This document shows positions 59,885 through 64,000 of a stretch of 64,000 nt of DNA, piece by piece; position 1 is the stretch's first letter, and every line of letters starts with the position of its first letter. Origin of the DNA: Triglochin maritima (taxonomy: Eukaryota > Streptophyta > Magnoliopsida > Alismatales > Juncaginaceae); contig OY821771.1 of assembly GCA_963682175.1 (NCBI GenBank), positions 25,006,201 to 25,070,200 on the forward strand. Reading direction: 5' to 3'. Below the pieces are notes generated by a model. The model worked only from the letters and a program-made list of their open reading frames with translations, was not told the DNA's origin and searched no databases. Position numbers and translations under genes: made by a program.

Positions 59885-61168
59885 TTACCGGAATAACTCT
59901 GGATACTGCCTCCTGACATCCTCCTCGATCTCCCAGGTAGCCTCTCTGACACTGTGATGCTGCCACCTGACCTTCACCATCGGAATCGTTCTCCTCCTGA
60001 GCTGATGTACCATCTGATCCACAATCTCAACTGGTCTCTCATCTAATGACAAATCCTCCTGGATCACCGGTACTGCTATCTCAATCACATGAGCTGGATC
60101 GGCCACGTACTTCCTCAGCATAGAAACATGGAAGACGTTGTGAAGTCCTACGAACTGTGGTGGTAGTGCAATCCTATATGCTACCTCACCGACCCGATCC
60201 AATATCTCAAAAGGTCCAACATACCTCGGACTCAGCTTCCCCTTCTTCCCGAATCTCATCACCCCTCTGAAAGGTGAGATCTTCAGGAAGACATGATCTC
60301 CTACCTCAAAAGTCAGCTCACGCCTCCGCGTATCAGCATAACTCTTCTGCCTACTCTGTGTTGTAGCTAGTCGTCTACGAATCACGTCGACCTTCTCTGA
60401 ATATAACTGTATAATGTCAGGTCCAACTAGCTATCTCTCGCCCACATCACTCCAGCATACCGGCGATCTACACGGCCGCCCGTATAATGCCTCATATGGT
60501 GCCATCCCAATAATCGAGTGGTAGCTGTTGTTGTAGGCGAACTCTATCAACGGCAAGTGCTCATCCCAATGTTCGGCCCAGTCAAGTGTACAAGCTCTCA
60601 GCATGTCCTCCAATGTCTATATCGTCCGCTCTGACTGGCCATATTCTGTGGGTGGAAAGCTATGCTAAACTTCAGACGTGTCCGCAGTGCTCTGTGTAGA
60701 CTCTCCCAAAATCGCGAAGTAAATCTGGGATCTCTATCTGAAATGATACTGACTGGTACACCATGAAGTCTGACAATCTCATCAATATATAACTTAGCTA
60801 GACCCTCCAGAGCAAGAGTGGTCTTAATTGCTAAGAAATGCGCCGACTTGGTCAGTCGATCGACTATAACCCAAATCGCATCGTGGAATCTCCGTGTCTT
60901 CGGTAGCCCCGTAACAAAATCCATCGTCACATGCTCCCACTTCCACTCGGGCAACTCGATCCTCTACATCTGCCCTGTTGGTCTCTTGTGCTCAATCTTC
61001 ACCTGCTGACACACCAAACACCTCGACACAAAGTCTGCAACGTCCTTCTTCATACCTCGCCACCAGAAGTTCCATTGCAGATCTTTGTACATCTTGGTGC
61101 TCCCTGGATGAATGGAATATCTCGATCTGTGTGCCTCCTCCATGATATCATGTCTCAGATCATCTGTT
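59885..61168 (-). pseudogene. Chromovirus integrase with chromodomain
   Basis: On minus from 61160: the zinc domain (IMEEAHRSRYSIHPG, then C..CQQVKIEHKRPTGQM), the core with WEHVTMDFVTGLP (first Asp) and SDRDPRFTSRFW (second Asp), and then a one-base loss near 60645 that shifts the frame just before the catalytic Glu (SER motif). After it come [15 protein letters not shown], a stop near 60431, the GDHVFLKISPFRG module, PRYVGPFEIL, and the chromodomain (VEIVDQMVHQLRRRTIPMVK, WQHHSVREATWE) ending at 59885. Chromodomains in this clade are thought to steer insertion to marked chromatin. Several stops look like CAG to TAG changes. Confidence 0.93.
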
Positions 61169-61169
61169 T

Positions 61170-61281
61170 TCCCACCGCACCAGTTTTGTCATTGCCGAGT
61201 GGCACGGGTGTATTCGTGATTTATAGCGACGCTTCAGGTGTTGGCTTAGGATGTGTACTTATGCAGCACGGGAGGGTGATC
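61170..61281 (+). pseudogene. RNase H fragment in inverted orientation
   Basis: On plus, from 61177: [20 protein letters not shown], then a [15 protein letters not shown] segment. This is the start of Ty3 RNase H with a catalytic Asp (YSDAS), yet the whole element runs on minus. On minus, RT ends at AAPLTALT just right of it and the integrase zinc domain starts just left of it. The remaining RNase H (several hundred bases) is absent. Confidence 0.93.
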
Positions 61282-63728
61282 TGCGTCAGAGCCGTCAGTG
61301 GTGCTGCCAATCTCGAGAAGTCTTTGATGAAGCGACGGTAATAACCCGCCAGTCCAACAAAGCTCCTAATCTCCGTCATGCTCGTAGGGGTCCTCCACTG
61401 TGTCACTGCCTCTACCTTCGCCGGATCCACTGATATCCCCTCTGGCGATACAATGTGCCCGAGGAACGCCACTTTGTCCAACCAAAACTCGCAGTTTGAG
61501 AACTTAGCATATAACTACTGAGCCCTCAAGATGCTGAGTACAATCCTCAGATGCTCTCTGTGCTGCTCCACATCTGGTGAATAGATCAAAATGTCATCCA
61601 CGAAGACAATCACAAATATATCAATATACTGTCTGAATGTCCGGTGCATTAGATCCATCAACGCTGCCGGAGCATTCGTCAATCCAAATGGCATCACTAA
61701 GAACTCATAGTGTCCATATCTCGTCCTGAAAGCTGTCTTCTGGATGTCCTCATGTCGGATCCTCAACTGGTGATATCCTGAACGCAGGTCAATCTTCGAG
61801 AAAACATTCGCTGACTGCAGCTGGTCAAAGAGGTCCTCGATCCTAGGTAAGGGATACCTATTCTTCACCGTCACCTGGTTCAACATCCTGTAGTCTATGC
61901 ACATCCTCAAAGATCCGTCCTTCTTCTTCAAAAACAAAACCGGTGCACCCCAAGGCGATACACTCGGTCTGATAAACCCAGAGTCCATCAACTCCTGCAA
62001 CTGCTTCTTCAACTCTGTCAACTCAGCAGGTGCCATCCGGTATGGATCCTTCGACTGTGGTGTAGTGCCAGCTACCAACTCAATGCCGAACTCCAACTCC
62101 TGGTGTGGTGGTAAACCTGGAATCTCCGTTGGAAAAACATCCGCGAACTCCTGCACCACCTCAATGTCCTCTAGCCTCTGAGACTCTACCTCCGCAACCA
62201 CAAGTGTCGCTAAAAATGTTGTACAACCCTGCTGCAACAACCTCTGAGCTTTCACGGCAGATACAATAATGCGACCTCCTCTGCTTCTGATCCCTCTGAT
62301 CAGAATATCAGGCAAAACCTTCCTCGGAATCAAAATCTTCTTCTCTCGGCACAAGACTCGAACATCATATTGGGACAGCCAATCCATCCCAAGTATGACA
62401 TCAAAGTCCTCCATCGGTAGCAAGACCAGGTATGCCGGAAACTCCTGATCTCCCGAAACAACCGTGGCGCCGGGGACAAATCTCCCTAAAGTGCCCACCA
62501 GACCCAGGGGTGTGCTGACCTCCAAAGTGGCAGTCAACATCGCAAGGGTACAACCCAACACTCCCGCAAATTGCTCTGAGATGAACGAGTGTGTCGCGCC
62601 ACAATCAAATAGCACCCTAGCTACCGAACCAGCGACAAGAAGCATACCTTCCACTACAGCGCCTCCATCCCTAGCCTCCTCAGCCTGGATGGAGTAAACT
62701 CTGCCAGTGCGCTGCCCCTGCTGTGGTCTGAAAGGTGGTCTTCCTCCACCTCCACCTCTGTCTGGTGCTGGTAATCCCGGTGATCTGCTCGGCCCCGCTC
62801 CTCGGCTCGGACAGCTCCTAATAAAGTGGCCCAGCTGGCCACAACCATGACAAGCTCCGGTGGGAAAACACGGCCCAGAGTGAAACCTGCCACAACTACC
62901 ACAAGGCTCAGGTCGTGGTGCTGCAGCTCCTGCTCCTGCTCCTGCTCCCTCAAACCGGGGCCTCTTGCCCAGATTCCCCCCAGTCTGACCTCCTGGCCTC
63001 CAAGAGAACCTACCCGATGGCCTCCTCTCATCCTGGTAGTTCTCTCTGTAGTCACGATCAAGAACAGTGGCACTCTTCACGGCCTCGGCTAACATGCTCG
63101 GCATACGCGTCAGCACCTTCGTCCTCAAATGCTTCCGGAGCCCTCGGACGAACTTCCCAGCTCTCTGCTCCTGTGTAATATACATCTCGAGACAGTAACG
63201 CGCAAGGGCGTTGAACTTCCTTATGTAGCCTGCCAGGGTCATGTCCCCCTGCTGAAGACTCAAAAACTCCTCCCTCTTCGCATCCTGAACATGCTGCGGA
63301 AAATACTACTCGTTGGACTCGCCAACGAACTCCTCCCAGGCTATATCATCTATGTCCGCAAACACCACTGCAGATGTGGACCTCCACCAGTTAGACGCAG
63401 CACCGCCCAACACATAAGTAGCCAGGCCCACTCTCGCCTCCGGAGGACAACCAATAGCACCGAAGATCTTCTGCATCGTGAAGATCCACTCCTCCGCAGC
63501 CTCTGCATCATACTGCCCCAGAAAGGTAGGCAGATGCTGGCGCATAAACCGGTCATGCATAGCACCAGTCCCCGTCTGCCCAGTCTGTGCTGCCTGCTGC
63601 TTTAGCATCTCAGTCAGACGTCCGACCGTATCGAACATCGTCCGATGCTCATCCTCCCAAGCCTCATCCCTCGCAGTCTCACACTCACCGCGAGTATGAG
63701 CGACGGCCTTCCCCCGACTAGGAGGCAT
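61282..63728 (-). pseudogene. Chromovirus Gag, protease and reverse transcriptase
   Basis: ATG at 63728. One frame with TAG stops at 63306-63308 and 61515-61517. Gag: FLGQYDAEAAEEWI, then [12 protein letters not shown]. Cysteine-rich part with a [14 protein letters not shown] knuckle at about residues 293-306 from the 63728 start (near 62810-62852). Protease: [12 protein letters not shown] (catalytic Asp near 62606; the usual neighbour Ser or Thr is Cys here). [41 protein letters not shown] near 61580-61604 (catalytic pair), then [10 protein letters not shown] and [19 protein letters not shown] before the inverted RNase H piece. It is one polyprotein in the family, made into particles in the cytoplasm. 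Confidence 0.94.
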
Positions 63729-63839
63729 CTACCAAAGGAAACAAGACAATCATCAATATAAAATAAGCATGCACGATCCTCTAAGACCTACTTCCTAACC
63801 CAAAGGTGGTTTCTTTAGACAAGTACGCCGGAATCAACA

Positions 63840-63850
63840 CTCTCATACCA
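63840..63850 (-). promoter_or_regulatory. Primer binding site, initiator-Met type (chromovirus)
   Basis: On minus TGGTATGAGAG, three bases after the LTR end, one base from TGGTATCAGAG. Confidence 0.75.
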
Positions 63851-63853
63851 AAT

Positions 63854-64000
63854 TGTAACGTACCCGAAAATAGTGGAAAATTTAAAACAATAATAAAGAC
63901 CGTCAACGGTCAACACTGGGCACGTCACGGGAAACAAACCAACATATATATAATATAGATAAGATATAGATCCACGTGGAAGTCAAATATACAAACTGAC
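63854..64000 (-). repeat. 5' LTR of the chromovirus, partial
   Basis: TGTAACGTACCCGAAAATAG onward matches 57935-58081 with about five differences; cut by the window end. Confidence 0.92.

Larger units (their letters stand above)
57935..64000 (-). mobile_element. Tekay-type chromovirus (Ty3/gypsy), right end outside the window
   Basis: The LTR at 57935-59835 and the start of the second LTR at 63854 flank a minus-strand gag-pol with a C-terminal chromodomain. Primer and polypurine sites are in place. Over the 147 bases visible in both LTRs I count about five differences. Gag to RT stays in one frame with two TAG stops; RNase H is largely missing with a piece inverted; integrase has one frameshift and stops. 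The left target site is CCCCG (57930-57934). The right one is not visible. Confidence 0.92.

Noticed and set aside
60931..61341. 136-codon plus-strand ORF read as a gene
   Set aside because: Only its middle (61170-61281) is meaningful, as an inverted RNase H piece; the rest is antisense of integrase and RT.
62654..63178. Overlapping ORFs in other frames of chromovirus gag
   Set aside because: Shadows of the real gag-pol frame; compositional by-products of a GC-rich segment.

Overview
This is a repeat-only window from a plant nuclear genome, most likely an angiosperm heterochromatic or pericentromeric region. I find no convincing host gene. The evidence is dense nesting of plant LTR retrotransposon types: Athila-like Ty3/gypsy, a Tekay-like chromovirus, a SIRE-like Ty1/copia and two other Ty1/copia types. 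There is also a PIF/Harbinger DNA transposon, and every coding region is broken by stops or frameshifts. The species cannot be named from this sequence alone.

Layout. (1) 1-2165 (+): 5' part of an Athila-like non-autonomous element (family A, copy A1). (2) 2166-14550 (+): a decayed Ty1/copia element, split by a complete, young family A element (A2, 4975-12272, minus strand, target duplication GCATG). (3) About 14.9-19.9 kb: a decayed PIF/Harbinger transposon with a transposase on minus and a Myb-like ORF1 on plus; ORF1 is cut by a chromovirus solo LTR (17021-18751). (4) About 19.5-22.6 kb: AT-rich filler. (5) 22632-40987 (-): a Ty1/copia element whose leader contains a family B Athila-like element (29802-39756, target duplication TCCAT), which in turn holds a family A-like solo LTR (35551-37089). 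This is three levels of nesting. (6) 41607-52924 (+): an old SIRE-like copia element (GAATT/GAGTT). It holds two solo LTRs, an inverted LTR piece, and an extra ORF downstream of pol. (7) 53.4-57.9 kb: LTR fragments and unassigned AT-rich DNA. (8) 57935 to beyond the window end (-): a Tekay-type chromovirus with gag, protease, RT, integrase and a chromodomain. Most of its RNase H is deleted, and one remaining piece lies in inverted orientation.

How the parts relate. Families A and B share LTR ends, a tRNA-Asp primer binding site, an internal and a terminal polypurine tract, about 1 kb of 3' noncoding sequence, and a homologous tail domain with a GWRV core. Both lack reverse transcriptase and integrase. 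B encodes Athila-type gag plus protease; A encodes only a zinc-knuckle gag-like protein. They look like a non-autonomous lineage that would need an autonomous Athila partner elsewhere.

Most unusual signals. (a) The copia remnant carries a dispersed series of small hairpins with different stems but nearly the same CNGAA loop. (b) GGTCGACC-type palindrome arrays occur in LTRs of both a Ty3 chromovirus and, in more degenerate form, a Ty1 SIRE-like family. (c) A 20-bp palindrome, usually in pairs, sits in both the LTR and the leader of families A and B. (d) Two local inversions look like template switching or break repair.
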